Assembly: GCF_009866655.1 (NCBI RefSeq)
Contig: NZ_CP047420.1
Coordinates: 1,798,001 to 1,862,000 of the forward strand
Direction: 5' to 3'
Length of the DNA stretch: 64,000 bases
From: Rathayibacter sp. VKM Ac-2804
Lineage (GTDB): Bacteria; Actinomycetota; Actinomycetes; Actinomycetales; Microbacteriaceae
Part shown: one piece after another, positions 63,033 to 64,000 of the stretch
Position numbering within the stretch: position 1 is the first letter of the stretch
How the letters are laid out: every line of letters begins with the position of its first letter
Notes under the pieces: generated by a model
Seen by the model: the letters and a program-made list of their open reading frames with translations, nothing else
What the model was told of the DNA's origin: nothing
The model's database searches: none
Program-made: the position numbers and the translations under genes

Positions 63033-63910
63033 GCCGAGCCGCCGCCTCGGCGCCCATCGTCGTCGACGACCTGAGCGTCGAGTACCCGCCGCGGGGGATC
63101 AGCGGGCGCTGGACCGCCCTGCGCGGGGTCAGCCTCCGCGTCGAGCCCGGCGAGGTGCTCGGGATCCTCGGCGGCAGCGGCTCCGGCAAGTCGACGCTGG
63201 CGCGCGTCCTCGGCGGCGAGGGTCTCGACGGCCCGGCCGGCGCCGGCGCGCGGACGCGGCCGGTGATCATCGGCGGCGAGGCCACCGTCTCCGGCCACCG
63301 CCTCCGCGGCATGCCCGCCCGCGAGGTCAAGCGGTTCACCTTCGACGTCGCGCACCTCGCTCAGGACGCCGGAGCGGTGCTGCGCCCGGAGCTGACCGTC
63401 TCCGAGCTCATCGCCGAGCCGATCTTCCTCCGCGACCGGCACTACGACCCGAAGAGCGCGGCGGTGCGCGTGGCGACGCTGCTCGACTCCGTGCACCTGC
63501 CGCTGTTCCTGCTCGACCGCTTCCCCTACGAGCTCTCCAGCGGTCAGCGGCAGCGCGTCGCGATCGCCCGCGCGCTCGTGCTCGGACCGAAGGTGCTGAT
63601 CGCCGACGAGCCGACCTCGGGCATCGACGCGACCGTCCGCGAGTCGATCGTCGACCTGCTGACGGATCTCCGCCGGCAGGAGGGCTTCGCGGCGGTCGTC
63701 GTGAGCCACGACATCGACGTGCTCAGCCGGGCGACCGACCGGATCGCCGTGCTGGTCGAGGGCGAGGTGGTCGCCTACGGCCCGCTGCTCGAGGTTCTGA
63801 CCGAGTCGCGGCACCCCTACGTCCGCGAGCTCGGCGCCGCGTTCGCGGAGTTCGAGCGCTTCGACGCCACCCGTGCCGCGCGCACGGCGCCCGCGGAGGA
63901 CGCCGGATGA
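63029..63910 (+). CDS. Additional single-domain ABC ATPase
   Basis: The 293-residue protein has a third nucleotide-binding domain: Walker A GGSGSGKSTLARVLGGEGLD, signature LSSGQRQRVAIARALVLGP, Walker [16 protein letters not shown] and switch VVVSHDIDVLS. The signature has Ser for the usual first Gly (LSSGQ). It also carries the YVRELGAAF end like oligopeptide ATPases. GTG start overlaps the fused ATPase by 4 bp. A third NBD for one permease pair is unusual; it may serve another transporter or replace a half of the fused protein. Confidence 0.9.
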   Translation: MSRAAASAPIVVDDLSVEYPPRGISGRWTALRGVSLRVEPGEVLGILGGSGSGKSTLARVLGGEGLDGPAGAGARTRPVIIGGEATVSGHRLRGMPAREVKRFTFDVAHLAQDAGAVLRPELTVSELIAEPIFLRDRHYDPKSAAVRVATLLDSVHLPLFLLDRFPYELSSGQRQRVAIARALVLGPKVLIADEPTSGIDATVRESIVDLLTDLRRQEGFAAVVVSHDIDVLSRATDRIAVLVEGEVVAYGPLLEVLTESRHPYVRELGAAFAEFERFDATRAARTAPAEDAG

Positions 63911-64000
63911 GCGCGCCGCGCGTCGCCGTCCTGCCCCGGCCGAAGCCGGTCTTCGCCGACGCGATCGAGGCGGGCGGCGGCACCGTCGTCGGCGTCGAGG
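63907..64000 (+). CDS. N-terminal fragment, probable D-isomer-specific 2-hydroxyacid dehydrogenase
   Basis: Only the first 31 codons are in the window: MSAPRVAVLPRPKPVFADAI then EAGGGTVVGVE. The start overlaps the ATPase stop (ATGA), so it belongs to the transporter operon. The opening strand and the position of the Gly-rich turn resemble the catalytic domain of 2-hydroxyacid dehydrogenases, but the fragment is too short to be sure. Confidence 0.4.
   Translation, partial: MSAPRVAVLPRPKPVFADAIEAGGGTVVGVE

Overview
The window is a 64 kb piece of a high-GC actinobacterial chromosome. The gene order (hrcA-dnaJ-rsmE-HIT-phoH-ybeY-CNNM-era, recO-uppS, dusB-dgt-dnaG), frequent GTG starts, many 4-bp ATGA/GTGA gene overlaps, leaderless-type promoters and a recurring intergenic palindrome (GGTCTCGATACGCC...GGCTACTCGACCAGC) point to the family Microbacteriaceae, probably a Rathayibacter-like genus. 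That assignment is an inference; no marker such as 16S rRNA lies in the window. I recognise no tRNA, rRNA, CRISPR array, insertion sequence or prophage.

Layout. 1-6.7 kb: a TetR regulator (cut by the window edge) divergent from cydABDC, the cytochrome bd oxidase and its assembly ABC exporter. 6.7-14.4 kb: an accessory island of five tandem secreted bulb-type (mannose-binding) lectin paralogs, all on the minus strand, with a degenerate AlkD-like gene between the first and second. 14.4-25 kb: pabC/pabB divergent pair, leuS, an Lrp regulator divergent from a DUF2000 gene, comEA-comEC and holA. 25-32.5 kb: two small membrane genes, rpsT, aminotransferase-GNAT, lepA-DUF1990-hemW. 32.5-40.5 kb: a DUF4870 gene, then CIRCE-hrcA-dnaJ-rsmE-HIT-phoH-ybeY-CNNM-era. 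40.6-45 kb: a NarL-type two-component system and leuA with a leader peptide. 45-55 kb: a sulfide:quinone oxidoreductase, a TRIC-type channel, recO-uppS-oxidoreductase, a class V aminotransferase, a DsbA-family gene, ybaK, dusB-dgt. 55-64 kb: dnaG and a peptide/nickel-type ABC transporter operon with three nucleotide-binding domains in two genes, running off the right edge.

The most unusual part is the lectin array. Each full-length copy has three lectin domains with nine QxDxNxVxY-type sites. The sixth and eighth sites are degenerate in every full-length copy, and one copy has lost its first domain and most of its sites. Four copies share a short 5' leader box, and each copy is followed by a hairpin. 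A stray hairpin plus leader-like scrap beside pabC looks like the residue of a lost sixth copy. Mannose-binding adhesion and lectin-like bacteriocin activity are both possible; the sequence alone does not decide. Other points of interest are palindromes between tetR and cydA, a leaderless leuA leader peptide with four consecutive Leu codons, a CIRCE element, a 28-bp perfect inverted repeat, and a three-fold 15-bp in-frame repeat at the start of a YbaK-type deacylase.
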